From positions 1-37,021 of the forward strand of contig NZ_VIGC02000044.1 in assembly GCF_006569185.2 (NCBI RefSeq): DNA of 37,021 nt. Direction: 5' to 3'. The stretch comes from Litorilinea aerophila (lineage in GTDB: Bacteria; Chloroflexota; Anaerolineae; Caldilineales; Caldilineaceae). Both the position numbers and the translations under genes were made by a program. Shown here piece after piece: positions 12,016 to 20,096 of this stretch (positions are counted from its first letter, which is position 1; each line of letters opens with the position of its first letter). Below the pieces are notes generated by a model, which was not told where the DNA came from, made no database searches, and saw only the letters and a program-made list of their open reading frames with translations.

Positions 12016-13653
12016 ATGTTTCCGAACGACGTTGGCAGAGGCCGTCCCTCCCCTGGGGTTTGGCTCTTTGCGACCCTCTCCATGGCAGTCGCCCTCCTGG
12101 CCGTGTTGATCTACGCCACGACGACCACCGCGTTGGCCCAGGGCGGCGTCATCGGCGGTACCGCCAGTGGCGATTTCTGCATCGAGGGCCTGGTCATCAA
12201 CCATGAGGAAGAGCCCCTGGCTGGCTGGGTTATCACCCTGACCAATGGCTCGGTCCTGACCACCACCTCCGCACCCAAGCCGGACGAGGGCGACGACGAC
12301 GCCCTGGGCGAAGGCGAGTTTGAGTTCCTGGACCTGGCGCCGGGTACCTATACCGCCACCATCCAGCTCCAGCCCGGGTGGGAGCCGGTCACCCCGGACA
12401 CCTTCCAGATTCGCATCCGCGAGGGGCGGGATGGCTGCGTGCGCATTCGCTTCAAGGTGCGCCAGATTGTGGAGGTGACGGTCTACAAGATCGATGCCAA
12501 CCACAACCCGCTGCCCAACTGGAACATCGAGGCCCGACCTGGCCCCGGCAACTTCTTCGCCGAGCCTGTGGATGGGGACACGGACAGCGACGGCAAGGTG
12601 GTCTTCCACCTGACGCCGGGCGAGTGGATCTTCCAGGAGCGCCCGCCGCAGCCGGAAGATGACATGAACAAGGTCCAGTTCATGCCCGTGGTGCCGCCCA
12701 CCGGCCGCCAGACCCTGGACGTCCAGCCCCTGGGTGAGGAAGATCCGCCCTACATCATCGTCTTCAAGAACGAAATCGTGAACGACGGCTGTGTGGTGAT
12801 CCGCAAGTTCGGTCTGATCGACGTGGGCGAAGAAGGCCAACTCCCCGGCTTTGCCACCCAGACCAACACCTATGAGAACGGCTCCGATCCTCGTTACGGC
12901 TTTGGCGCCGGCGGTTGGGGCTTCAAGCTCCTGCGCAAGGATGGCACCGTGGCCCGCAAGGGCGTGACCGATGCAGAAGGCTGGCTGCGCTTCGAGAACC
13001 TCCCCTACGGCCCCTACACCGTGGTGGAAGAGGAGCGGCCGGGCTGGACCAACTTCACCGTGACCCAGCAGGACATCAACGTCACCAGTGGTGAGTGCAT
13101 CTACGTGCCCTTCGAGAACGAGCAGGACGACAGCGGCTTCTGCATCGAAGGCCGCAAGGTGGACGCCAACGGCGGCTACGGTATCCCCGGCTGGAAGATC
13201 ACGGCCACCCCGCTGACCCCTGGCGGCTACGAGCCGGATGCTGTCTACACCGACGGCCTGGGTGAGTTCAAGATCTCCTTCCCGCGGAACGACTACCGGG
13301 TGCCAGGCGCCACCTACGAAGTCTGTGAGGAAGATCAGGATGGCTGGCTGCCCCACACGCCCAAATGCCAGCGGGTGACCCTGCCCGAGTGGCCCGGCGC
13401 CTGTGTCCAGCTCGAGGACTTCGTCAACCAGCAGGTGGGCCACTCCGAGAGCCAGAAGTACGACAAGGGCAAGATGGATTGGGACATGGGCAAAGGCTGC
13501 AGCAGCGTCTACGTGGCCAAGAAGGGTGATGGTCTCTTCGCCATCGGCGCCAAGTTCGGTGTCCCCGCCCAGGCCATGATCGATGCGAATCCCTGGATTC
13601 GCCAGCAGCCCAACTACTGGCTCTACGCCGGTCAGAAGGTCTGCATTCCGTAA
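12016..13653 (+). CDS. Secreted SpaA/Cna-B-like repeat protein with C-terminal LysM domain
   Basis: This 545-residue protein starts at ATG 12016 behind AAAGGAGA. Residues 14-41 form a signal peptide with an ALA cleavage motif (39-41). The mature part is four beta-rich modules of about 95-115 residues, each following the collagen-binding-B/SpaA prealbumin-like pattern: an opening strand (FCIEGLVINHEEEPL, VTVYKIDANHNPLPNW, CVVIRKFGLI, FCIEGRKVDANGGY), a G-W-x-I/F strand, then a Y/F-x-V-x-E-x-x-x-P-G-W closing motif. A LysM domain fills residues 496-545 (YVAKKGDGLFAIGAKFGVP). Paired cysteines suggest extracytoplasmic disulfides. No LPXTG or membrane anchor follows, so LysM binding to cell wall glycan is the likely attachment. 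Probable cell-surface or matrix structural protein; the partner is unknown. Confidence 0.8.
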   Translation: MFPNDVGRGRPSPGVWLFATLSMAVALLAVLIYATTTTALAQGGVIGGTASGDFCIEGLVINHEEEPLAGWVITLTNGSVLTTTSAPKPDEGDDDALGEGEFEFLDLAPGTYTATIQLQPGWEPVTPDTFQIRIREGRDGCVRIRFKVRQIVEVTVYKIDANHNPLPNWNIEARPGPGNFFAEPVDGDTDSDGKVVFHLTPGEWIFQERPPQPEDDMNKVQFMPVVPPTGRQTLDVQPLGEEDPPYIIVFKNEIVNDGCVVIRKFGLIDVGEEGQLPGFATQTNTYENGSDPRYGFGAGGWGFKLLRKDGTVARKGVTDAEGWLRFENLPYGPYTVVEEERPGWTNFTVTQQDINVTSGECIYVPFENEQDDSGFCIEGRKVDANGGYGIPGWKITATPLTPGGYEPDAVYTDGLGEFKISFPRNDYRVPGATYEVCEEDQDGWLPHTPKCQRVTLPEWPGACVQLEDFVNQQVGHSESQKYDKGKMDWDMGKGCSSVYVAKKGDGLFAIGAKFGVPAQAMIDANPWIRQQPNYWLYAGQKVCIP

Positions 13654-13676
13654 CCATCTGCACGAACTTGCCTCCT

Positions 13677-13713
13677 GGCCGGCATGGAGGACTCCATAGC
13701 CGCCCTGCCGGCC
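13677..13713. other. Nested palindromes after the LysM protein gene
   Basis: GGCCGGCA (13677-13684) pairs with TGCCGGCC (13706-13713), enclosing ATGGAG-GA-CTCCAT (13684-13697). The result is a branched or extended hairpin with no T-tract, just upstream of the main terminator. Confidence 0.4.
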
Positions 13714-13745
13714 GGAACGATCCCACCCTCCATATCTCTCCATGC

Positions 13746-13787
13746 GCCAGGGGCGACATCCAAAACGGGTGTCGCCCCTGGCCCCTT
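13746..13787. terminator. Terminator-like hairpin after the LysM protein gene
   Basis: GCCAGGGGCGACA (13746-13758) pairs perfectly with TGTCGCCCCTGGC (13770-13782), 13 bp with an 11-nt loop, followed by a pyrimidine-rich but not pure T tail. It is a good candidate to end the LysM-protein transcript before the glycan block. Confidence 0.65.
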
Positions 13788-13815
13788 CTGTTTCCGCTTT
13801 GGCGCGGATGTGGGT

Positions 13816-13821
13816 TAGAAT
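13816..13821 (+). promoter_or_regulatory. -10 box of a probable leaderless promoter
   Basis: TAGAAT lies six bases before the ATG of the glycosyltransferase, and no Shine-Dalgarno precedes that ATG. The transcript would begin at or next to the start codon. GGGTT/AACCC also forms a small inverted repeat around the box (13812-13827). No good -35 was found. Confidence 0.4.
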
Positions 13822-13827
13822 CAACCC

Positions 13828-15057
13828 ATGCACATCGGCGTTTTGACCCACAACTATCCCCGTTTTCCGGGGGATTTTAGCGGAACCTTTGTGGAAGCCC
13901 TCTGCCAGGAACTGGCCGCCCAGCAACAGCAGGTCACCGTGTGGGCACCCTATGACCAGGCCTACCGGCGGCCCCTGGATGGCCCGGTCTCCCTCCGCCT
14001 GTACCGGTACGCCTGGCCGGAGCGACTCCATCGCCTGGGCTACATGCGTACCATGCAGTCGGACCTGGCCCTGCGCCTGGAGGCCTACCTCCTCAGTCCG
14101 GCCCTCTTCGCCGCCGGCATCGCCACCGTCCTCCGGGAGGCCCGTCGGCTACGGCCCCATGTGCTGCACGCCCACTGGATCCTGCCCAACGGTTTCATCG
14201 GGGCCGTGGTCAGCCGTCGGCTCGGGATTCCCCTGGTGGTCTCGGTGCCCGGCTCCGACGCGCTGGTGGCCGGGCAGAATCCCCTCTTCCGCTCCATGGC
14301 CCGCTTCACCTTCCGCCAGGCTCGCCTCCTGACCGCCAACAGCGAATCCCTGCGGGACAGTGTGGTGGCCCTGGGGGCCGACCCAGGCCGCTTTGACCTG
14401 ATCATCTACGGCACCGACCCCCAGGCCCTCCAGCCCGACACCACCGGCGTGGCCCAATTGCGCCAGCGCCTGGGCATCGACGAAGGGAGCCAGGTCCTGC
14501 TCTGCGTCGGGCGGATGGTGCCCAAAAAAGGCTTCGACTACCTCCTGCGGGCCCTGGCCGAACCGCCTCTGCAGGAAGCGGACGTAGTGGCCGTCATGGT
14601 GGGCGACGGCGACGACCGGCCGGCCTGGCAGCGGCTGGCCGTGGAGCTGGGCGTGGAGGGCAGGGTGCGCTGGGTAGGCCCGGTGCCCAAGGACGAGATC
14701 GGCGTCTACTACAACCTGGCGGACGTGTTGGTCATGCCCTCGGTGAGTCGGCCCGCCGACGGGCTCAACGTCTGCGTCCTGGACGCCATGAGCTGCGGCA
14801 AGCCGGTGGTGGGCTCCAATGTGGCGGGCAATCCTCTGGCTGTGGTGGATGGCCAGACGGGCTACATCGTACCCGAGCAGGACGCCGCTGCCCTGGCCCA
14901 GGCCCTGGCCCGTCTGGTGGCGGACGAGGAACTGCGCCGGCGCATGGGCGCGGCCGCCCGGGCTCGTATCGAGAACGAGTTGGGCTGGCCCCACCTGGCC
15001 CGCCGCTACATCCACCACTTTGCCCGGCTCAGCGGCACAGAAGAGAAATCGGGCTAA
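13828..15057 (+). CDS. GT4-family glycosyltransferase
   Basis: This 409-residue GT-B glycosyltransferase transfers a sugar from a nucleotide donor, most likely to a lipid-linked or surface glycan. The N-terminal half starts MHIGVLTHNYPRFPGDFSGT, with the G-T-F loop typical of GT4, and has HAHWILPNG and SVPGSDAL in the acceptor domain. The C-terminal half has LLCVGRMVPKKGFDYL and VLDAMSCGKPVVGSNVAG, the donor-binding signature. The usual E-x7-E pair reads D-x7-D (ADGLNVCVLDAM). It begins a same-strand run with a sugar epimerase, a sugar aminotransferase and a DUF2079 protein, consistent with making and using an amino-deoxy sugar. Donor and acceptor cannot be named. Confidence 0.88.
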   Translation: MHIGVLTHNYPRFPGDFSGTFVEALCQELAAQQQQVTVWAPYDQAYRRPLDGPVSLRLYRYAWPERLHRLGYMRTMQSDLALRLEAYLLSPALFAAGIATVLREARRLRPHVLHAHWILPNGFIGAVVSRRLGIPLVVSVPGSDALVAGQNPLFRSMARFTFRQARLLTANSESLRDSVVALGADPGRFDLIIYGTDPQALQPDTTGVAQLRQRLGIDEGSQVLLCVGRMVPKKGFDYLLRALAEPPLQEADVVAVMVGDGDDRPAWQRLAVELGVEGRVRWVGPVPKDEIGVYYNLADVLVMPSVSRPADGLNVCVLDAMSCGKPVVGSNVAGNPLAVVDGQTGYIVPEQDAAALAQALARLVADEELRRRMGAAARARIENELGWPHLARRYIHHFARLSGTEEKSG

Positions 15058-15103
15058 ATCTGTATCCATTTGTAAAACCTGTGGTTTCTGCAGTGGAGCA
15101 ACC

Positions 15104-16096
15104 TTGAATTATCTGGATTTTTACGCAGATAAACGCATCCTCATCACCGGCGGACTGGGCTTCATCGGCTCCAATCTGGCCCGCCGCCTGGTGGACCTGG
15201 GCGCCCGGGTGACCCTGGTGGATTCCCTCATCCCCGACTACGGCGGTAACCTCTTCAACATTGCCGGCTACGAGGAGCGCCTGCGGGTAAACATCGCCGA
15301 TGTGCGGGATCCATACTCCATGCGCGCGCTGGTCAAAGGCCAGGACCTGCTCTTCAACCTGGCCGGCCAGGTCAGCCACCTGGATTCCATGCTGGATCCC
15401 TTCACCGACCTGGAGATCAACGCCCGCAGCCAGCTTTCTATCCTGGAGGCCTGCCGCCACGAGAACCCGGCCATCAAGGTGATCTACGCCGGCACCCGCC
15501 AGCAGTACGGCAAGCCCCAATATCTTCCCCTGGACGAGGAGCATCGCCAGCAACCCACGGACGTCAACGGCGTCAACAAACTGGCCGGCGAGTGGTACCA
15601 CATCGTCTACCACCGGGCCTACGACCTGCGCACCGCTTCCCTGCGCCTGACCAACACCTACGGCCCCCGCCAGCTCATGAAGCACAACCGCCAGGGCTTC
15701 ATCGCCTGGTTTGTCCGCCTGGCCGTGGAGGGACGGGAGATCCCCATCTACGGCGATGGCCAACAGCTGCGGGATCTCTGCTACGTGGACGATGTGGTGG
15801 ATGCCTTCCTGCGGGCAGGGGCCTCGGAGGCGGTGAACGGTCGGGTCTTTAACCTGGGCGGCCAGGAGCCAGTCTCCCTGTTAGACCTGGCCCGGCTCAT
15901 CATCGAGATCGCCGGACGAGGAAGCATCCGCCTGGTACCGTGGCCCGAGGATCGCCGTCGCATCGACATCGGCGACGTCTACTCCAGCTACGCCCGCATC
16001 CAGGAGACCCTGGGCTGGCAGCCTACCACCGATCTGCGGACCGGTCTGACGCGTATGATTCAATACTACCAGGAGCACTGGCGTCACTACTGGTAG
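15104..16096 (+). CDS. NAD-dependent nucleotide-sugar epimerase/dehydratase (extended SDR)
   Basis: This 330-residue extended short-chain dehydrogenase acts on a nucleotide sugar. The start is TTG at 15104, five bases after GTGGAG. No ATG fits, and an earlier in-frame start would lie inside the upstream gene. The NAD Rossmann motif is GGLGFIGSNLARRL, followed by an acidic residue at the end of beta-2. Substrate-side motifs are SLRLTNTYGPRQ, QGFIAWFVRLA and DLCYVDDVVDAF. The catalytic Y-x-x-x-K position reads N-x-x-x-K (DVNGVNKLAGEW), so the canonical tyrosine appears replaced by asparagine while the lysine is kept. Function is therefore an epimerase/dehydratase by family, with unusual chemistry possible. 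It is followed by an aminotransferase that may use its keto product. Confidence 0.85.
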   Translation: MNYLDFYADKRILITGGLGFIGSNLARRLVDLGARVTLVDSLIPDYGGNLFNIAGYEERLRVNIADVRDPYSMRALVKGQDLLFNLAGQVSHLDSMLDPFTDLEINARSQLSILEACRHENPAIKVIYAGTRQQYGKPQYLPLDEEHRQQPTDVNGVNKLAGEWYHIVYHRAYDLRTASLRLTNTYGPRQLMKHNRQGFIAWFVRLAVEGREIPIYGDGQQLRDLCYVDDVVDAFLRAGASEAVNGRVFNLGGQEPVSLLDLARLIIEIAGRGSIRLVPWPEDRRRIDIGDVYSSYARIQETLGWQPTTDLRTGLTRMIQYYQEHWRHYW

Positions 16097-16121
16097 TTGG
16101 AATGGCAGGGGGGAGATGAAG

Positions 16122-16166
16122 ATGGCTGTGACTTTTTCAGGCAGGGGCGACTATGGCAATCGCTGA
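16122..16166 (+). CDS. Possible 14-codon leader ORF overlapping the aminotransferase start
   Basis: A strong ribosome site (CAGGGGGGAG, 16106-16115) sits before ATG 16122 (or 16116), which opens a 14- or 16-codon frame ending in TGA at 16164-16166. That stop lies past the aminotransferase ATG (16153) in another frame. The true gene has only AGGGG at 16143-16147. The layout suggests translational coupling through a short leader; it may also be chance. Confidence 0.35.
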   Translation: MAVTFSGRGDYGNR

Positions 16167-17295
16167 ACCCATTCCCCTGGTGGATCTTCGGGCCCAGTAC
16201 CTGGCCCTGAAGGACGAAATCGATGCCGCCGTGGCCCGGGTATTGGACAGCGGCTGGTACATCCTGGGACAAGAGGTGCGCGCCTTTGAGGCCGAGTTCG
16301 CCGCCTTTTGCCAGCCGCCGGACGGGGCGGCGCCTGGCTGTGTGGCCGTGAATTCCGGCACGGACGCCCTGCACCTGGCCCTGCGGGCCTGTGGCGTGCA
16401 GCCGGGCGACCAGGTCATCACCGTCTCCCACACCGCGGTGGCCACCGCGGCCGCCATCCAACTGGCCGGCGCCACGCCGGTCTTTGTGGACGTGGATCCG
16501 GAGACCTGCACCCTGGATCCCAAGGCCCTGGCCGACGCTGTGGGGCCCCAAACTCGGGCCATCGTACCGGTTCATCTCTATGGCCACCCGGCCGACCTGG
16601 CACCCATCCTGGCCATCGCCCGGGAGGCCGGCATCCCCGTCATCGAAGATTGCGCCCAGGCCCACGGCGCCCAGTACCGGGGGCGGCCCGTGGGGACGTG
16701 GGGCGACCTGGGCTGTTTCTCCTTCTACCCCACCAAAAACCTGGGCGCGCTGGGGGATGGCGGCGCGGTGATCGGCCGGGATCCGGAGCTGGTGGAACGG
16801 GTGCGCCTGCTCCGGGAGTATGGCTGGACGCCATCCAGCCGCTACGTCTCCCAGGTGCCCGGCCTGAACAGCCGCCTGGATGAGATCCAGGCGGCCATCC
16901 TGCGGGTGAAGCTGCGCCATCTGCGGGCCTGGAACGAGAAGCGCCGGGAGCTGGCTGCCCACTACCGGACCCACCTGCCGGCCTGGGTTCATCGGCCCGT
17001 GGAGCGGCCGGATTCCACCCACGTCTACCACCTCTACGTGGTGCGGGTGCCCCAGCGAGATCGGGTGCAACAACATCTGCGGGCGAAGGGCATCGGCACG
17101 GGCATCCACTACCCGGTGCCTGTACATCAGCAGCCCGCCTACCAGGCCGGTGCGCAGGTAGCTCATCCCCTGGTTCACACCGAGCGGCTGGCCGGCGAAA
17201 TTTTATCCCTGCCCATGCACCCCATGATGACCCCGACCCAGGTGGAGCAGGTGGCAACCGCCCTGGCGGATGCCCTTCCCACAATCCAGTCGTAG
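16153..17295 (+). CDS. DegT/DnrJ/EryC1-family sugar aminotransferase
   Basis: This 380-residue PLP aminotransferase transfers an amino group to a keto-sugar nucleotide. The family opening IPLVDLRAQY supports ATG 16153. Key residues are the NSGTDAL phosphate-binding loop, D166 in IEDCAQAHGA that contacts the PLP ring nitrogen, and the Schiff-base lysine K195 in SFYPTKNLGALGDGGA. The C-terminal GIGTGIHYPVPVHQQPAY is typical of dTDP-3-amino- or 4-amino-dideoxysugar transaminases. It follows the epimerase/dehydratase by 56 nt and precedes the DUF2079 gene by 8 nt, so the three probably share a transcript. The exact sugar is not determinable. Confidence 0.9.
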   Translation: MAIAEPIPLVDLRAQYLALKDEIDAAVARVLDSGWYILGQEVRAFEAEFAAFCQPPDGAAPGCVAVNSGTDALHLALRACGVQPGDQVITVSHTAVATAAAIQLAGATPVFVDVDPETCTLDPKALADAVGPQTRAIVPVHLYGHPADLAPILAIAREAGIPVIEDCAQAHGAQYRGRPVGTWGDLGCFSFYPTKNLGALGDGGAVIGRDPELVERVRLLREYGWTPSSRYVSQVPGLNSRLDEIQAAILRVKLRHLRAWNEKRRELAAHYRTHLPAWVHRPVERPDSTHVYHLYVVRVPQRDRVQQHLRAKGIGTGIHYPVPVHQQPAYQAGAQVAHPLVHTERLAGEILSLPMHPMMTPTQVEQVATALADALPTIQS

Positions 17296-17303
17296 TCCTT
17301 GCC

Positions 17304-19997
17304 GTGGCTGCTGTATCCCTGGCTCGTCTGCTGCGAAAACTCCTGGACGCCCTGGACATCTACCGGGCGGCCCTGGTGATGGGCGTGCTTCTGTACGTCT
17401 GGATCTTCACCCATCTGGCCTGGGCACAGCATGCGGGCCTGCGTACCCACAAAGCCGACCTGGGTCAGATCGACCAGGCCGTCTGGAACAGCAGCCGGGG
17501 GCGCTTTGTGGAGAGCACTGACTATGGGTTTATCGCCAGCCGCCTGACCGACCATGTGGAGCCCATCCTGGCCCTGATCAGCCCCATCTACTGGGTGTGG
17601 GATGACGTGCGGGCCCTACTCCTGTTGCAGGTGCTCTTCGTGGCGGTGGGGGCCTGGCCGGTCTACGAGCTGGCCCTGCGCCAGCTGGATGCCCTGCTTT
17701 CCCCTGACCGTGGCGCCCGCATCTGGCATCTGGAGCCCCTGCGCCGCCTCACTCGCCCCCTGGCCCTGAGCCTGGCCATGGCCTACCTGCTGGCCCCCCA
17801 ACTGCAGTCGGCCGTGTTGACCGAGTTCCACGCCGCGCCCCTGGCCGCGCCGTTCATCCTGTGGGCCTTCTGGGCTGTGGAGCGGGGACGCTGGTACCAG
17901 TTTGTCCTGGCTGCCCTGCTGGTGGCTTCGGTGAAGGAGGAGATGGCCCTGCTGGCGGCCGGGCTGGGGGCGTGGGCTGTGTGGCGGCTGCTGCTGAGGC
18001 GTTGGTCGGGCGCGGCTGCCCGGGGCACAACCGTTTCCTGGATTGCCCTGGCCAGCGCCCTGGGAGTGATGGTCCTCTCCCTGGCCTGGTTTTACCTGGC
18101 CACCTTCGTCATTGTCCCGGCCCACGCGGCCACGGTCTATGGCGTAGCCGCCAGCAGCTACTTTCAGCGCTATGGCGCCCTGGGCGACTCGCCGGCCGAC
18201 ATCCTCCGGAGCTTTTTCACCCGCCCAGAGCTGGTCTGGCAGATCGCCACCGAGCCGGCCCGCCTGGCCTACCTGCGGGGGCTGCTGGCCCCCTTCGGCT
18301 TCCTGGCCCTGCTGGCGCCGGAGATCCTGCTTCTCTCCGCGCCCCTGCTCCTGGCAAACCTGTTGAGCGCCTACCCCGCCCAATACTACGGCGAATTCCA
18401 CTACAGCGCGCCCCTGGTGCCATATGTGGCAGTGGCTGCCGCGTATGGGCTGGGCCGCCTCTGGCGGATCCTGGGGCGCAGGCTGGATCGCCGCTCGGCG
18501 GACTTCCAGCATCTACCGGCGGCCAGCCCCCTGGTCATGGCGCTGATGGCCTTCTGGCGCAACTCCCGCCTGACCCTGCGGCCTCTGCTGGCCACGCTTC
18601 TCTGCCTGTGGATCCTGGGGTGGGCCCTGGCGACCTATGGCCAGGCCGGCCGTGGCCCCCTGGGCGGACGCTACGACCCCACGCCCATCACCACCCACGC
18701 CCGTTTGCTCAGTCGCTTCCTGGCCCAGATTCCGGCCGACGCGGCGGTGACCGCCACCGCCGCGGTCCATCCCCATCTCAGCCACCGTCGCTTCGTCTAC
18801 CAGTTCCCCATCGGCCTGGAACCGCCGAGCCCAGAGGGCTCCCGGGCGGAGTGGGCCCTGCTGGATGTGACCACCGCCACGGACATGGCGCCGGGCGATG
18901 TCAAAGCCCGGGTGGAGGCCATGCTGGCAGGGGAGTGGGGCGTGGTGGATGGCGCCGATGGATACCTGCTCCTGCGCAAGGGCGACCCGGACAAGCAGAT
19001 CCCCAACGCCTTCTACGACTTCGCCCGGGCGCCGCGCCCGTCCGGGGACCTCCCCCTGGACACAAGCCGGCTGACCCTGGTCTCGGTGGCGGCCCGGGAT
19101 TGGCCTCGCTGGCGCCAGACAACCCTGGAGCTGCGCTGGTACGTGGGGCCCGATTTTGACCCCGCGGCCTGGCCCGACCTGCCCCAGCTGGAGGTGTGGA
19201 CGCCAGCCGGCGACCGGGTGTACACCTTGAGCGACGCGCTGCCGCCGGCCCTGGTCTGGTACCCGCCGGATCGATGGCGGCCGGGGGAGACGGTGCGGGT
19301 GACCACCCTGCCCCTGTACCTGCCCCGGAGTTGGGGCGTGGTGATTCCGCCGTCCGAGGCAGTGGCCATTGTTCCCAGCCTGGCGCTGGCCCAGTCGACC
19401 GAAGGCACCCTGGTGGCCGCCTACCGGCGGATGCCGGGCGAGGGGCTGGTGGGGCTATCCAAAGCGGAGGTGGAAAGCGAGGCGCCCGAGGCGCTGCTGG
19501 CAACCCTGTTCGGTGAGCCCCAGGCGGCCGACAGCGTGACCTTCCAGGCAGGCGATGGGCGCCTGCAGGCCTGGGCCTGGTTGGAGGAAGGACCCGTCTG
19601 GCCCGGGCGGGACATCCACCTCTGGATCCAGTGGCGGGGGCAACGTTGGCCGGATGGCTACACCGTCTTCGTCCACGTGCGTCGGGCGGGAGAGACAGTC
19701 GCCCAGGCCGATGGTCCGCCCCGCCTGGTGGTTCCCCTGGCCGCCGCGGAGCTGTTGCCCCGTCAGGGGTTCCTGCACGACTGGCGGGCCGTTCCCTTGC
19801 CGGCCCACGTCCAGGCGGGGGAACGGTTACAGGTGGTCGTGGGCCTCTACGATCCCGTCCAGGGGGGGCGGGCTATGCTGGCATTGCCTGATGGCCAGAG
19901 GGTGGATGCGTGGGTAGTGGGAGAGATCCAGGTAGAGGCCCCGCCGATGCCCGATCAGGCCTGTGCCCTGATCCCGGCCACCTGTGCCAGCCAGTAG
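17304..19997 (+). CDS. DUF2079 polytopic membrane protein
   Basis: This 897-residue protein begins at GTG 17304, eight bases after the aminotransferase stop; no strong ribosome site is seen, so a slightly later start is possible. The first membrane segment is about residues 21-42, followed by the family motif ADLGQIDQAVWN and DHVEPIL in the first outer loop. About ten hydrophobic segments run to about residue 450. From about residue 560 to the end is a soluble, beta-rich region of about 335 residues with no motif I recognise. DUF2079 proteins resemble GT-C glycosyltransferases in topology. The position after sugar-nucleotide genes supports a role in moving sugars onto an extracytoplasmic acceptor, as an inference. 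Confidence 0.8.
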   Translation: MAAVSLARLLRKLLDALDIYRAALVMGVLLYVWIFTHLAWAQHAGLRTHKADLGQIDQAVWNSSRGRFVESTDYGFIASRLTDHVEPILALISPIYWVWDDVRALLLLQVLFVAVGAWPVYELALRQLDALLSPDRGARIWHLEPLRRLTRPLALSLAMAYLLAPQLQSAVLTEFHAAPLAAPFILWAFWAVERGRWYQFVLAALLVASVKEEMALLAAGLGAWAVWRLLLRRWSGAAARGTTVSWIALASALGVMVLSLAWFYLATFVIVPAHAATVYGVAASSYFQRYGALGDSPADILRSFFTRPELVWQIATEPARLAYLRGLLAPFGFLALLAPEILLLSAPLLLANLLSAYPAQYYGEFHYSAPLVPYVAVAAAYGLGRLWRILGRRLDRRSADFQHLPAASPLVMALMAFWRNSRLTLRPLLATLLCLWILGWALATYGQAGRGPLGGRYDPTPITTHARLLSRFLAQIPADAAVTATAAVHPHLSHRRFVYQFPIGLEPPSPEGSRAEWALLDVTTATDMAPGDVKARVEAMLAGEWGVVDGADGYLLLRKGDPDKQIPNAFYDFARAPRPSGDLPLDTSRLTLVSVAARDWPRWRQTTLELRWYVGPDFDPAAWPDLPQLEVWTPAGDRVYTLSDALPPALVWYPPDRWRPGETVRVTTLPLYLPRSWGVVIPPSEAVAIVPSLALAQSTEGTLVAAYRRMPGEGLVGLSKAEVESEAPEALLATLFGEPQAADSVTFQAGDGRLQAWAWLEEGPVWPGRDIHLWIQWRGQRWPDGYTVFVHVRRAGETVAQADGPPRLVVPLAAAELLPRQGFLHDWRAVPLPAHVQAGERLQVVVGLYDPVQGGRAMLALPDGQRVDAWVVGEIQVEAPPMPDQACALIPATCASQ

Positions 19998-19999
19998 CG

Positions 20000-20089
20000 A
20001 CTGGTAAATCCCGGCAGAAATTCGGCGGCACTCCCTCTGGTGGAAACTATCGCCGAATTTCTGCTGTGGCATTTCCGTCAGACTGTACC
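20000..20089. repeat. Palindromic repeat family, copy 2
   Basis: Left arm ACTGGTAAATCCCGGCAG and beyond (20000-20024) matches copy 1 over 25 bases. The right arm, GAATTTCTGCTGTGG through GACTGTACC, matches copy 1 with about four changes. The core (CACTCCCTCTGGTGGAAAC) is the reverse complement of the core in copy 1. It fills the gap between two converging genes, where it may act as a terminator or simply a tolerated insertion. Confidence 0.8.
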
Positions 20090-20096
20090 AGGCGCA

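Noticed and set aside
11965-14031. Minus-strand open frame of 688 codons opposite the LysM protein gene
   Set aside because: It spans a terminator and two real genes, and its composition is that of a mirror frame.
14819-15103. Earlier in-frame start for the sugar epimerase, within the glycosyltransferase gene
   Set aside because: It would add 95 residues in a mirror frame of the glycosyltransferase before the NAD-binding motif, which must lie near the N-terminus; TTG 15104 has a ribosome site.
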